NCBI GenBank assembly: GCA_050953005.1
Contig: JBMNLV010000008.1
Coordinates: forward strand, 110,135 to 174,134
Origin: UBA6115 sp050953005
Lineage (GTDB): Bacteria; Bacillota; Clostridia; Christensenellales; Aristaeellaceae
Reading direction: 5' to 3'
Length of the DNA: 64,000 bases
In this document: one piece after another, positions 1-8,450 of the stretch
Layout: the number at the start of each line of letters is the position of its first letter
Numbering within the stretch: position 1 is the first letter of the stretch
Position numbers and translations under genes: made by a program
The notes under the pieces: generated by a model
What the model was told of the DNA's origin: nothing
Seen by the model: only the letters and a program-made list of their open reading frames with translations
The model's database searches: none

Positions 1-173
1 AGGGTATCACCCTGATCGAGTGGCATGAGCGTGCGAAGGAACTTGTACCCTCCCGGAATCTGGAGATCACCATTCGTCCGCTGGACGAGTACAATCGTGA
101 GTTCATCTTGCGGCCAGCCGGCGGTTTTCGTACGCTTGTTTTCAACGGCCTGCCAAGGGAGTGGAAACTATGA
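1..173 (+). CDS. tsaE: TsaE, C-terminal part (tRNA t6A synthesis ATPase)
   Basis: The reading frame open from the window edge (codons in phase with base 3) ends with TGA at 171-173 and gives about 56 residues. It contains ITLIEWHERAKELVP, the C-terminal TsaE pattern in which a Glu-Trp pair follows the Walker B strand, and then LEITI. TsaE is the small P-loop ATPase that works with TsaB and TsaD in N6-threonylcarbamoyl-adenosine modification of ANN-decoding tRNAs. Its stop overlaps the start of tsaB by four bases (ATGA), so the two are translationally coupled. The P-loop lies outside the window, so the call rests on the C-terminus and on the tsaB neighbour. Confidence 0.85.
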   Translation, partial: GITLIEWHERAKELVPSRNLEITIRPLDEYNREFILRPAGGFRTLVFNGLPREWKL

Positions 174-862
174 CGATTCTTGCTCTGGACACCTCCGGAC
201 CGGCATGCAGCGTTGCGGTTTTGGCGCAAGGTGTTTTGCGCTATGAGGCTCGTGCGGTTAACCGCCTGACACATTCTGAGAGTCTCATGCCTATGGCACA
301 GGAGGCTTTGCAAAAATCCGGCGTCTTTCTGGAGGACCTCAGCCACTTGGCCTGTGTTGTGGGGCCAGGCTCATTTACCGGCGTGCGCATCGGTGTTGCT
401 GCTGCCCAGGGCATGGCGAGGGGGTTGGGTATTCCCTGCATCGCCATCAATGCGCTTGAAGCCATGGCTTGGGGGACTTGCTTGGCGAATGCTGTTATAT
501 GTACTATTCGTGACGCGAGATCATCTCAGGTCTATGGTGCTGCTTTTCGCGACGGAAAGCGTTTGATCAATGACTGTGCCCTGAAGCTGACAGAATTTTT
601 GGATGCTGTGAGCCTGTTGGGGGAACGACTATATTTTTTTGGGGATGGCGTACCAGTGCATCATGACCAGATTGTTCGTGTTTTAGGGCAGCGAGCGATC
701 ATTGCTCCGCCGCACCTGGTGCAACCCGGCGCAGGCCACGCAGCCTGTTTGGCGATGGATAAGATGCATGAAGCGTTAGACCCGGGTCTGCTGATGCCCC
801 TGTATTTGCGTGCGCCTCAGGCGGAGCGCATGCGCGCTTTGCGCGATGGAAATACGCTATAG
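170..862 (+). CDS. tsaB: TsaB, tRNA threonylcarbamoyladenosine complex dimerisation subunit
   Basis: About 230 residues, the usual size. It starts MTILALDTSG, the actin-like ASKHA phosphate-1 strand, and contains the family motif GPGSFTGVRIG, followed by GIPCIAINALEAMA. TsaB is an inactive TsaD paralogue that scaffolds TsaD and TsaE in the t6A-forming complex in the cytoplasm. A GTG at 161 is in frame, but ATG at 170 is preferred: it overlaps the tsaE stop and has AAGGGAG about nine bases upstream. The partner tsaD lies 27 kb away at 27833. The 3' end overlaps rimI by 17 bases, giving the common tsaE-tsaB-rimI order. Confidence 0.95.
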   Translation: MTILALDTSGPACSVAVLAQGVLRYEARAVNRLTHSESLMPMAQEALQKSGVFLEDLSHLACVVGPGSFTGVRIGVAAAQGMARGLGIPCIAINALEAMAWGTCLANAVICTIRDARSSQVYGAAFRDGKRLINDCALKLTEFLDAVSLLGERLYFFGDGVPVHHDQIVRVLGQRAIIAPPHLVQPGAGHAACLAMDKMHEALDPGLLMPLYLRAPQAERMRALRDGNTL

Positions 863-1334
863 GATCCGCAGGATGAACCTGCAGGATGCACCTGAGGCCG
901 CGCGATTGGAGGCGGCTGGTTTTTCGCTGCCATGGACACTGGCGGATTTTGAATATGAGATGCGCAGCAACCCGGTCGCGCGTTATGTAGTGGCTGAGCA
1001 GGATGGGCGTCTGCTTGGTTTTGCAGGCGCTCACATGATATTTGAAGAAAGTCATGTTACCAATGTTGTGGTGGATGAAACTGTGCGCGGACTGGGCATT
1101 GGCAGGGCGCTGATGCAATCGCTCATGCAGTACGCTGCCAACCTTGGCGGGAAATACATGACCCTGGAGGTGCGCGCAAGCAACCAGCCTGCCATTAATC
1201 TATATAAGTCTTTGGGTTTTTTTAAGGTTTGGGTGCGGCCAAAATACTATACAGACAATCAGGAGGATGCCTGGGTCATGGTCTGTGATCGCCTTCCGGA
1301 GATAGAAGAGGATTTCAGCGAGCAACCTCATTGA
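846..1334 (+). CDS. rimI: RimI, ribosomal protein bS18-alanine N-acetyltransferase
   Basis: A GNAT-fold protein of 162 residues starting MEIRYRIRRMNLQDAPEAA. The acetyl-CoA pyrophosphate-binding motif appears as VRGLGIGRAL, and the C-terminal part has NQPAINLYKSLGF followed by a Tyr-Tyr pair and a W(V)MV strand, as in RimI. Members acetylate the N-terminal alanine of ribosomal protein S18, and some have broader substrates. The start is set at ATG 846 inside the end of tsaB; an in-frame ATG at 810 would add 12 residues that do not look like the family. It is the last gene of the tsaE-tsaB-rimI unit and faces the minus-strand methyltransferase 15 bases downstream. Confidence 0.9.
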   Translation: MEIRYRIRRMNLQDAPEAARLEAAGFSLPWTLADFEYEMRSNPVARYVVAEQDGRLLGFAGAHMIFEESHVTNVVVDETVRGLGIGRALMQSLMQYAANLGGKYMTLEVRASNQPAINLYKSLGFFKVWVRPKYYTDNQEDAWVMVCDRLPEIEEDFSEQPH

Positions 1335-1349
1335 TCTTGAAAGGTTTTG

Positions 1350-2459
1350 TCAATCTCCTTTCATCACCAGAAACTCACATTCCAGCCGCCCGTTGTAGAG
1401 CCGCCGGCGACTATCAGCGCGGCACTGCGCATGTTTTTCAAAAGATGGGTCTGCTGTAATGACACATAAGGCTGCGCCGGGATGAGTCCGCTTGAGATCG
1501 CCCAGCGCACGGGCTATCTTGGCAGCTTCCTGCCGGTTACCCAGCCGTTCACCGTAGGGTGGATTAGTGATAAAGCAGATCTTGTTGCGTGCCAGGTGAA
1601 AATCCTTCAGATCACTTTGGGCAATACGGATACTGTCGTGCAAACCGGCTTGACGCAGGTGGCGTTTGCACAGGCTGAGCGCTTCAGGAGAGATATCACT
1701 ACCTTGAATCTCAAACTGCGCCTCAGGCATGAACAACTGTTTTGCCTGTTCACGCAGCTGTTCACAAGCTGCATGGTTAGTCTGATCCCAGTTTTCCATG
1801 ATGAAGCTGCGGTTAAGCCCGCTTGCCCGGTTCATTGCCATGAAAGCCGCTTCTATCAACAAGGTGCCGCTGCCGCAGCAAGGATCCACCAGCGCTTGTT
1901 CAGGTGTCCAGGGAGACAGCCGAATCAACGCGGCTGCCAGAGTTTCCCGCAGCGGTGCTTCGCTTACCCAGGTGCGGTATCCGCGTTTATTGAGCGCTTC
2001 CCCTGACGTATCCAAGGTCAGGCGCGCGGTGTCTTTGTGCAGCGTGATGGTGAATGGGTAATGGCTGCCGGTTTCAGGAAACCAATTCACTTTATACTTT
2101 TGTTTCAGTCGCTCCACAATTGCCTTTTTCGTGATGCGCTGGCAGTCGCTAACGCTCATGAGCTGGCTGCGCACACAATTGCCGCTGACTGGAAACGCTG
2201 CGTCCCTGGGCAAGATGTTTTCAAAAGGAATTGAAGATACAAAATCAAACAGGGTTTCAAAGCTGGTGACCTTCTGTTCGCCTAAAATCCAAAGCACACG
2301 GTCCGCGCAGGCTAGCCACAAGTTGGCTTTGAAGGCTCCTGTCAGGTCGCTTTCAAACCGTGCGCCGCCCTGTTCTGCTTTTGCTGAAAAGCCCAGTTCC
2401 TTCAACTCCTGCTTGACCACACCCTCAAGCCCGAAAGCTGCTGTCGCAATCAACTCCAT
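1350..2459 (-). CDS. THUMP-domain class I SAM-dependent rRNA methyltransferase (RlmL/YpsC type)
   Basis: A 369-residue protein. The N-terminus MELIATAAFGLEGVVKQEL is the ferredoxin-like/THUMP module of YpsC and of the N-terminal half of RlmL. It is followed by a Rossmann methyltransferase with motif I VDPCCGSGTLLIEA near residue 190 and motif IV TNPPYGERLG near 300, an N-methyltransferase signature. Family members make m2G in 23S rRNA; that specificity is inferred from the family. The SD GAGGTGAGG lies just before the ATG. It is monocistronic, convergent with rimI and divergent from deoB. Confidence 0.88.
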   Translation of the reverse strand: MELIATAAFGLEGVVKQELKELGFSAKAEQGGARFESDLTGAFKANLWLACADRVLWILGEQKVTSFETLFDFVSSIPFENILPRDAAFPVSGNCVRSQLMSVSDCQRITKKAIVERLKQKYKVNWFPETGSHYPFTITLHKDTARLTLDTSGEALNKRGYRTWVSEAPLRETLAAALIRLSPWTPEQALVDPCCGSGTLLIEAAFMAMNRASGLNRSFIMENWDQTNHAACEQLREQAKQLFMPEAQFEIQGSDISPEALSLCKRHLRQAGLHDSIRIAQSDLKDFHLARNKICFITNPPYGERLGNRQEAAKIARALGDLKRTHPGAALCVITADPSFEKHAQCRADSRRRLYNGRLECEFLVMKGD

Positions 2460-2477
2460 ATCCTCACCTCAAAGATT

Positions 2478-2483
2478 ATTATA
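2478..2483 (-). promoter_or_regulatory. Possible -10 element for the rRNA methyltransferase
   Basis: TATAAT read on the minus strand, preceded directly by TG and lying about 20 bases before the start codon. No good -35 was found at 17 bases. It sits back to back with the deoB promoter. Confidence 0.35.
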
Positions 2484-2499
2484 CATGGTTTTGATGTGC

Positions 2500-2530
2500 T
2501 TGCCGAATTAAAGCGAAAATGGTGTATAAT
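2500..2530 (+). promoter_or_regulatory. Possible sigma-A promoter of deoB
   Basis: TATAAT at 2525-2530 with TTGCCG at 2500-2505 (19-base spacer, rather long). Transcription would begin at or just inside the SD AAGGAGG at 2536-2542, giving a nearly leaderless message, so the assignment is tentative. Confidence 0.4.
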
Positions 2531-2549
2531 CTCCTAAGGAGGACAATAT

Positions 2550-3722
2550 ATGAAACGAGTCATCTTGATTGTACTGGATTCCGTTGGTGTGGGGGAACTG
2601 CCTGATGCTGCACATTATGGTGATTCGGGTGCCAACACCCTGGGAAATACAGTCCAGGCAACCGGGCTGCGCCTGCCCAACCTGGAGAAGCTGGGGCTGG
2701 GCGCTATCCCGCAGGCTTATTTGCCCCTTCATGAGCAGGCCGCCGGGATCAGCGCTCGGCTTAAAGAGGCCTCCCCGGGCAAGGATACTACCACAGGACA
2801 CTGGGAAATTGCCGGTGTCACGCTAAAGGCGCCTTTTCCTGTCTATCCTGATGGCTTTCCGGATCAGGTTATCCGTTGCTTTGAAGAAGCGATCGGACGT
2901 AAAACATTGGGCAATTACGCTGCCAGCGGCACGGTCATCATCGATGAACTGGGTGAGGAGCATCTTCTGACAGGCTTTCCTATTGTCTATACTTCGGCGG
3001 ACTCTGTCTTCCAGATTGCTGCCAATGAGTCAATCATTCCCGTTGAGCGTCTTTATGAGTTTTGCCGCATCGCCAGAAGCCAGCTGCAAGGCGAGCACGG
3101 GGTTGGGCGCGTTATTGCGCGACCTTTTGTCGGGGATAGGCGAGGCAGTTTTAAGCGCACTTCTGCTAGACGGGATTATTCGCTTGAGCCGCAGGGCGAG
3201 ACCATTCTTGATGTTTTGAAGCGAGCGGGGCATCAGGTGGTTGGCGTTGGCAAGATTGATGACATCTTTGCTGGCCGCGGCTTAACGCTTTCTGACCACG
3301 CAGCAGGCAACAAGGCTTGTCTGGAAGCAACACTGCGCTATATGGACCAAAGCTTCAGCGGCTTGCTGTTTGTCAACCTGGTAGACTTCGATATGTTATA
3401 TGGCCATCGGCGCGATCCGGAAAACTACGCTGCGGCCCTGTTATCCTTTGACAAAACGCTGCCTGCTATTTTGGGGAAAATGACCGGTGATGATCTGCTG
3501 GTCATCACTGCAGACCATGGCTGCGATCCCACATTCAATGGTACCGACCACACCCGTGAATATGCGCCTCTCTTGGCTTGGCAAACAACAAGCCGAAAGC
3601 ACCGCCACTTGGAGGACCGCGGCAGCTTTGCGGACATCGCGGCTACAATCGCGGCGTATTTTGATTTACCGCAGCGTTTTAACGCTGTATCTTTTCTTGA
3701 CGAAGTGGAGGATTTGAAATGA
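2550..3722 (+). CDS. deoB: Phosphopentomutase
   Basis: A 390-residue protein of normal length. It starts MKRVILIVLDSVGVGELPDA, the first metal-binding aspartate segment, continues GDSGANTLGNT, and has KDTTTGHWE at residues 78-86 where the family carries the activating phosphothreonine. The C-terminal metal site is ITADHGCDP followed by TDHTREYAPLL. It interconverts ribose-1-phosphate or deoxyribose-1-phosphate with the 5-phosphates, in the cytoplasm. It overlaps the downstream nucleoside phosphorylase by four bases (ATGA), so the pair forms a nucleoside salvage operon in which the phosphorylase supplies the sugar-1-phosphate. Confidence 0.96.
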   Translation: MKRVILIVLDSVGVGELPDAAHYGDSGANTLGNTVQATGLRLPNLEKLGLGAIPQAYLPLHEQAAGISARLKEASPGKDTTTGHWEIAGVTLKAPFPVYPDGFPDQVIRCFEEAIGRKTLGNYAASGTVIIDELGEEHLLTGFPIVYTSADSVFQIAANESIIPVERLYEFCRIARSQLQGEHGVGRVIARPFVGDRRGSFKRTSARRDYSLEPQGETILDVLKRAGHQVVGVGKIDDIFAGRGLTLSDHAAGNKACLEATLRYMDQSFSGLLFVNLVDFDMLYGHRRDPENYAAALLSFDKTLPAILGKMTGDDLLVITADHGCDPTFNGTDHTREYAPLLAWQTTSRKHRHLEDRGSFADIAATIAAYFDLPQRFNAVSFLDEVEDLK

Positions 3723-4558
3723 TTGATTACAAGGAACTGAAGCGTGCAGCCGGTATTGTCGAGCATTCCTGCGGCCCGGCGGATACCGCAGTAATTCTGG
3801 GATCGGGTTTAGGCGGCTTTGAGGAGGAACTGTTGGATCCGATCTCTATTGATTATGACGAGATTCCCGGTTTTCCGGTATCCACTGTTCCCGGTCACGC
3901 GGGGCGTTTCATCGTTGGCACCATCCGTGATCACCGGGTTATTGTTATGTCCGGACGCTTCCATAGCTATGAGGGCTATAGTATGGACAAGGTCACCATG
4001 CCGGTGCGGGTCATGAGCTTGCTGGGTGTCAATACCCTGATTGTGACCAACGCCGCCGGTGCGGTCAACATTGACTACAGGCCCGGTGATTTGGTCATTC
4101 TGGAAGATTTTATCAATCTCAGCGGTCGAAATCCGTTGCGCGGACACAACCTGGATCGCTTTGGCCCTCGTTTTCCGGATATGAGCCAAGCCTTTGACAG
4201 CGACTTGCGCATGCTGGCATTAGAGGAGGCGCGGAAGCTGGGTTTGTCGGCCAAGCAGGGCGTATACTGCTGGATGAACGGACCCAGTTTTGAAACCCCG
4301 GCAGAGATTCGCATGATACGCGTTTTAGGCGCTGATTTGGTGGGGATGTCCACAGTGCCGGAAACCATTGTAGCTAGACACTGCGGTATGCGGGTGTTGG
4401 GTATCAGTACGGTCACCAACATGGCTGCCGGAGTTTTGGACAAACAGATTCATCATGAAGAGGTGCTGGCAGTTGGTGAAACGATCCGTGAGCCGTTTTG
4501 CAAGCTGGTTACCCAGATCATCGAGAGGTTGCCCGAATCTACCATCGTTGAGATGTGA
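3719..4558 (+). CDS. Purine nucleoside phosphorylase (trimeric PNP-I type)
   Basis: A 279-residue protein with the trimeric PNP motifs: ILGSGLGGF (phosphate binding), GHAGRF, GRFHSYEGY, TNAAGAVN, and WMNGPSFETPAEIR with GADLVGMSTVPE, which cover the purine and ribose sites. It phosphorolyses inosine and guanosine type nucleosides to base plus ribose-1-phosphate. It is coupled to deoB by an ATGA overlap, which fits that product being passed on. The asparagine in VTNMAAG, which corresponds to the purine-contacting Asn, favours 6-oxopurines. The symbol could be punA or deoD-like; substrate range is not fixed by sequence. Confidence 0.93.
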   Translation: MIDYKELKRAAGIVEHSCGPADTAVILGSGLGGFEEELLDPISIDYDEIPGFPVSTVPGHAGRFIVGTIRDHRVIVMSGRFHSYEGYSMDKVTMPVRVMSLLGVNTLIVTNAAGAVNIDYRPGDLVILEDFINLSGRNPLRGHNLDRFGPRFPDMSQAFDSDLRMLALEEARKLGLSAKQGVYCWMNGPSFETPAEIRMIRVLGADLVGMSTVPETIVARHCGMRVLGISTVTNMAAGVLDKQIHHEEVLAVGETIREPFCKLVTQIIERLPESTIVEM

Positions 4559-4640
4559 GCAATTCATAGGCATTGCTTTATAGAAATACGCGAAGGCCGC
4601 TATTCTCAGCGGTTTCACGCTGCTTATGGGCAGGTTTGCG

Positions 4641-7055
4641 CTACATGCGCAGTTCACCACCAAGCTTTTGCAGCTTCTTATTGATGGTGCCCATCTTTTC
4701 TTCGATTTCCTGACTGGATAGAGTGCCCTTGTCCGAGCCAAACGTCACAGTAAATGTCAGAGATTTTTTCCCGTCTGGGATTTGCTTGCCGCGGTATTCT
4801 TCAACAAAGGACAGGTCGATAACAGATTTTTCCAATGCGCTTTGAATTTCAGCCCAGCTGACCGTTTCGTTCAGCAACACGGAAAAGTCCTGCGCCACCC
4901 TGGGGAAGAGAGGCAGCGGCTGATAGCTGTTAGTGCGTGAAGACAGGGGGGACAAGGCCTCCATGTTCAGCTCAAACAGAGCTACTTGCGCGTATTTAAT
5001 GTCCGCCGCCTTGGCAGCGGTACTGCTTAGCAGCGCGAGGTGGCCTATTACGCTGTCACAGCAAAGAATATTAAGCCAGGCTTTGGGGTCGGCCCAGGTG
5101 GGCTGCTCGCGCTGAGCGAAGATCAGCGGTCGTGACATTACGGCGCGGGGCAGGCTTTCCAAAATGCCCTTTGCCTGTCGAAACAGTAACCGAGCATCCT
5201 TGCCTGCCAGCGCGCAGGCCAGGAAGCGCTGCTGCAACGGCAGGTCCTCGCCGCCTTGCGTTTTGCGGGTTTCCTTTGCTGAGTAAACCTGAGCCAGTTC
5301 AAAAACACGGAAATCATCAAAATAACGAAGGTTCTTTTCAACCACCTCCAGCATCGCAGGCACCAGAGAGGAGCGCAGTGTGCTGGTGTCCGGTGATGGA
5401 GGCGAGGACAATTCCAGGCATGATGATGCCTGAACACCTGCAGCGTCAAGGAACTTCCGGTGTATCCAGGGGTAGGTGTAAACCTCGCGCATGCCGCAGC
5501 TGAAAGCCAGGTATTCGCGCACTTTACGTTCCAGCTGTATTCCCGGCTGATTGACCGCTTTGTGCAAAAGAACTGTTGGCGGTATAAAGTCAAAGTGTTC
5601 GTAGCCAAGCATTCGCGCGATTTCTTCAAGCACATCGTCTTTTTGGCTGACATCGCCTGTCGAACGCCATGAAGGCACTTGAACCATCAGGTTCTGTCCG
5701 CTTTTTTCCACCGCAAAACCAAGCGGCACCAATACTTCTTGCGCATGAGTGGCATTGATGGCCCGCCCCAGGCGTATGCTGAGCCAATCCAGGCTGACCT
5801 CGATCACCGGGCATTGGGTTTTAACCGGGTATTCATCGGTGTAAGCGCTCATGCGGGCATCAGGAAACAAGGTGCGAATCAAGTCATCAGCCACTGCCAT
5901 GGCCTGGTCCACACGCTGTGTGTCCAGCCCCTTTTCGTTGCGGTTGGCGGATTCGGTGCGCACCTGATAGCGCACTGCGCTGCGGCGAATTCCTCGTGGT
6001 TCGAAATTCGCGATTTCCAGCAGAATGTTATCTGTTTCCGGTGATATGGAATCATCCTTGCCGCCCATGACACCGGCCAGGGCGATCGGTTGGTGGCGGT
6101 CGCAGATCATCAGGTCATCCGTGCAAAGGCGCAGATTCTTGTCATCCAGGAGCGTCAGCTGCTCTCCGCTTCTTGCTGTGCGAACGACAATCTCATCACG
6201 GATTGTGTTCTTATCAAAGGCATGGGTAGGCTGCCCAATGGCCAGCATCGTGTAATTGGTAATGTCCACCAGACTGCTGATGGGACGGATACCGACCTTC
6301 CATAGCCTGACGCGCAGCCAGTGAGGCGATTGCATATTATTAAGCCCTTCATACTGCAAGGCCGCATAGCGTCTGCAACGTTCCGGATCTTCAATCGTCA
6401 CCGGGAAACGTGCCGGATTCTTCGGTGGCTGAAAGACAGGAAGCGGTTTGAGCTGTACTGTATAAATGGAAGCCAATTCGCGCGCCAATCCATAATGGCA
6501 CCACAGGTCAGGACGGTTGGTAAGGGATTTGTTGTCGATTTCCAGCACGATATCATCCAGTTCCAGAACGGTTGCCAGTGGAGTGCCTGGGCTGGCAGGA
6601 AAGGCACTCAAATCCAGGATTTCATGATCATCTTTTGCCGGGAACAGCTCTTCCAAGCCGATTTCGCTTGATGCGCAAATCATGCCATCGCTTTTGACAC
6701 CACGCAATTTGGTGCTTTTAATCATGACCGGATCGCCCTCGCCGTGCCAGTGCACCATGGCGCCGGGCAGGGCGGTTGCTACCCGCATGCCCATCTTGAT
6801 GTTGCTGCCGCCGCATACGATGGTGCTTGGCGCGTCAGTGCCGACATCTACAAGGCATACCCGAAGCAAGTCAGCCTGGGGGTGGGGCTGGATGTCGTTA
6901 ATCAGGCCAACCACAATGTTGTTCAGCTGATCTGCAGGGTTGATCGCTCCTTCCACTTCCACTGTACGCATGGTCAGGTCGTGTGAAAGGGTTTTAAGAT
7001 CCAAAGACACTGGCAGGTCAACGTATTCACGAATCCATTTAAGTGATGCTTTCAT
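4641..7055 (-). CDS. pheT: Phenylalanine--tRNA ligase beta subunit
   Basis: A protein of 804 residues, full length. In order: an N-terminal segment MKASLKWIREYVDLP; an EMAP-type tRNA-binding domain (about 40-155, NIVVGLINDIQPHPQADLL); the B3/B4 editing region; the B5 domain (PVIEVSLDWLSIRLG); an inactive class II core; and a C-terminal FDX-ACB anticodon-binding domain (YQPLPLFPRVAQDFSVLL to the end). It forms an alpha2-beta2 enzyme with PheS. It begins 12 bases after pheS, and its SD AAGGAGG overlaps the pheS stop, so expression is under the same T-box. Confidence 0.97.
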   Translation of the reverse strand: MKASLKWIREYVDLPVSLDLKTLSHDLTMRTVEVEGAINPADQLNNIVVGLINDIQPHPQADLLRVCLVDVGTDAPSTIVCGGSNIKMGMRVATALPGAMVHWHGEGDPVMIKSTKLRGVKSDGMICASSEIGLEELFPAKDDHEILDLSAFPASPGTPLATVLELDDIVLEIDNKSLTNRPDLWCHYGLARELASIYTVQLKPLPVFQPPKNPARFPVTIEDPERCRRYAALQYEGLNNMQSPHWLRVRLWKVGIRPISSLVDITNYTMLAIGQPTHAFDKNTIRDEIVVRTARSGEQLTLLDDKNLRLCTDDLMICDRHQPIALAGVMGGKDDSISPETDNILLEIANFEPRGIRRSAVRYQVRTESANRNEKGLDTQRVDQAMAVADDLIRTLFPDARMSAYTDEYPVKTQCPVIEVSLDWLSIRLGRAINATHAQEVLVPLGFAVEKSGQNLMVQVPSWRSTGDVSQKDDVLEEIARMLGYEHFDFIPPTVLLHKAVNQPGIQLERKVREYLAFSCGMREVYTYPWIHRKFLDAAGVQASSCLELSSPPSPDTSTLRSSLVPAMLEVVEKNLRYFDDFRVFELAQVYSAKETRKTQGGEDLPLQQRFLACALAGKDARLLFRQAKGILESLPRAVMSRPLIFAQREQPTWADPKAWLNILCCDSVIGHLALLSSTAAKAADIKYAQVALFELNMEALSPLSSRTNSYQPLPLFPRVAQDFSVLLNETVSWAEIQSALEKSVIDLSFVEEYRGKQIPDGKKSLTFTVTFGSDKGTLSSQEIEEKMGTINKKLQKLGGELRM

Positions 7056-7067
7056 TTTGGTTCCTCC

Positions 7068-8105
7068 TTATCGGAACTGGTTTAGGAAACGCAGGTCAGC
7101 GCTGCGGAACAATCGGACATCATCCACCCCATAGCGCATCATAACCAGGCGATCCAGGCCGATGTTGATATAAAAACCACTGTAAATATCAGGGTCAAGT
7201 CCTGCCGCTCGCAGAACATTTGGATGTGGTGTGCCCCCGGGCATAACCTCGATCCAACCGACATGCTTGCATACCTTGCAGCCGCTGCCGCCGCATACCA
7301 GGCACATCATATCGATTTCAAAGCCTGGCTCCACAAAAGGAAAGAAGCCTGAGCGCATACGCACCTCTACATCCTGGCCAAACACTTTTTGCAAAATGGT
7401 ACGTATTAACAGCAAGCCTGAGGCAAATGCGAAATCCTTTTCCACAATCAAGGCTTCATATTGATAAAAAGCGCGCTCGTGGCGGGCATCAGTTGCCTCA
7501 TTGCGGAAAGCTCGCCCCGGGTAAACAAACCGCGCCGGCGCGCCGTAACGCTGAAGATAACGCACGCTGGCGCCGGTCAAATGAGGCCGTAGGCACAGGC
7601 GCTGGGCCCCCGACTTATCCTCACTGCCTTTAAGCCAGTAGGTATCCATACTGTCCCTGGCGGGATGCTCAGGCGGGAAGTTGAGGTTGTCAAAGGCATA
7701 CAGTTCACTAGTGATATCATCTTCTTCAAACACCTCAAAGCCCAGGGACAGGAAAGCGTCATTCAGGTCATAGCACATCTGTGTAATAGGGTGCAGTCCG
7801 CCGATATCCGGCTTTATACCGGGCAGGCTCAGGTCCATTTCACCCTCTACCACCGATTTTTGGGACAACACTTCTTGTTCGCGCTCCTGGAGACTTTGAA
7901 CGATGCGCTCTTTGACCTGGTTGGCCGCCTGGCCCGCCTCGCGCCGTTCCTGCGGTCCCAGACTGCCCAAGGTTTTTAGCAGCAGTGTCAATGCGCCCTT
8001 TCTGCCCAGGTACTGGTGCCGGATTTGTTCCAATTCATTGGTGTCCGCGGCTTTCGCAATGGATTGAATCGCTTCTTGCTCCATGATTAGCAGGGTATCT
8101 TTCAC
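7068..8105 (-). CDS. pheS: Phenylalanine--tRNA ligase alpha subunit
   Basis: A 346-residue class II synthetase subunit. The N-terminal coiled coil (QAANQVKERIVQSLQERE) is followed by the catalytic core with motif 2 around FRNEATDARHERAFYQYE and motif 3 GLDRLVMMRYGVDD. The start chosen is GTG at 8105, because GAGGAGG lies five bases upstream; an internal ATG at 8084 has no good SD, and an upstream ATG at 8141 would fall inside the T-box terminator hairpin. The cysteine cluster MMCLVCGGSGCKVC near residue 280 looks like a metal-binding insert seen in many bacterial PheS. It is first in the pheST operon, downstream of the T-box. Confidence 0.96.
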   Translation of the reverse strand: MKDTLLIMEQEAIQSIAKAADTNELEQIRHQYLGRKGALTLLLKTLGSLGPQERREAGQAANQVKERIVQSLQEREQEVLSQKSVVEGEMDLSLPGIKPDIGGLHPITQMCYDLNDAFLSLGFEVFEEDDITSELYAFDNLNFPPEHPARDSMDTYWLKGSEDKSGAQRLCLRPHLTGASVRYLQRYGAPARFVYPGRAFRNEATDARHERAFYQYEALIVEKDFAFASGLLLIRTILQKVFGQDVEVRMRSGFFPFVEPGFEIDMMCLVCGGSGCKVCKHVGWIEVMPGGTPHPNVLRAAGLDPDIYSGFYINIGLDRLVMMRYGVDDVRLFRSADLRFLNQFR

Positions 8106-8118
8106 AGTGTCCTCCTCA

Positions 8119-8145
8119 ACAATAAATCCCATGCGATGCATGGGA
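8119..8145 (-). terminator. T-box-controlled intrinsic terminator
   Basis: On the minus strand TCCCATGCATCGCATGGGA (8145-8127) forms a hairpin with an 8-bp stem and is followed by TTTATTGTT (8126-8118). It sits between the T-box core and the SD of pheS. Confidence 0.85.
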
Positions 8146-8345
8146 CGTTAGTGTACGTGGTACCACCCAAATTCCGTGCCTTGGCACGCTCGTGCCCTTA
8201 ACGCGGGGAACGGCCTGGCCTACTGCTATGTTGTTCGGCCCGGCGGCTCAAAAGTGAATGCCCTGTCTTTTCCCGGTCCGCTCCCAGCATGCGCGGCCCT
8301 CTCTGTGAGAAAATCCCTTCAGGGGTTGTACTTCGTCAAAGCCGA
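8119..8345 (-). promoter_or_regulatory. T-box riboswitch, phenylalanine (specifier TTC)
   Basis: On the minus strand the pheS leader has the T-box core GGGTGGTACC at 8168-8159, followed by a terminator hairpin. Upstream lies a long GC-rich structured Stem I region with AGAGAGG and GGGAGCGGACCGGG elements. A TTC triplet at 8258-8256, in GGCATTCACTTTTGAG, is placed as expected for the specifier loop and matches tRNA-Phe. Known mechanism: uncharged tRNA binding stabilises the antiterminator and permits pheST transcription. The specifier assignment is by eye and inferred from the downstream gene. Confidence 0.88.
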
Positions 8346-8351
8346 TGGATT

Positions 8352-8381
8352 ATCCTATCATTTCGAATGAAATGATGTCAA
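8352..8381 (-). promoter_or_regulatory. Sigma-A promoter of the pheST operon
   Basis: On the minus strand, a consensus TTGACA at 8381-8376, an 18-base spacer, and TAGGAT at 8357-8352. This places the transcript start near 8345, at the beginning of the T-box leader. Confidence 0.7.
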
Positions 8382-8450
8382 CCTGTCGAGATCTGGTTTT
8401 CTTGCAATCTATGTAGAATCATGGTACTTTTACCAAGAAAGGAGTGGCTT

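Noticed and set aside
1482..2006. A 174-codon plus-strand open frame opposite the rRNA methyltransferase
   Set aside because: The minus-strand gene has complete family motifs and a good SD, while the opposite frame has none.
4559..4640. Terminator between the nucleoside phosphorylase and pheT
   Set aside because: CCGC-TATTCTCA-GCGG can pair, but the stem is only four bases and no T-run follows on either strand.
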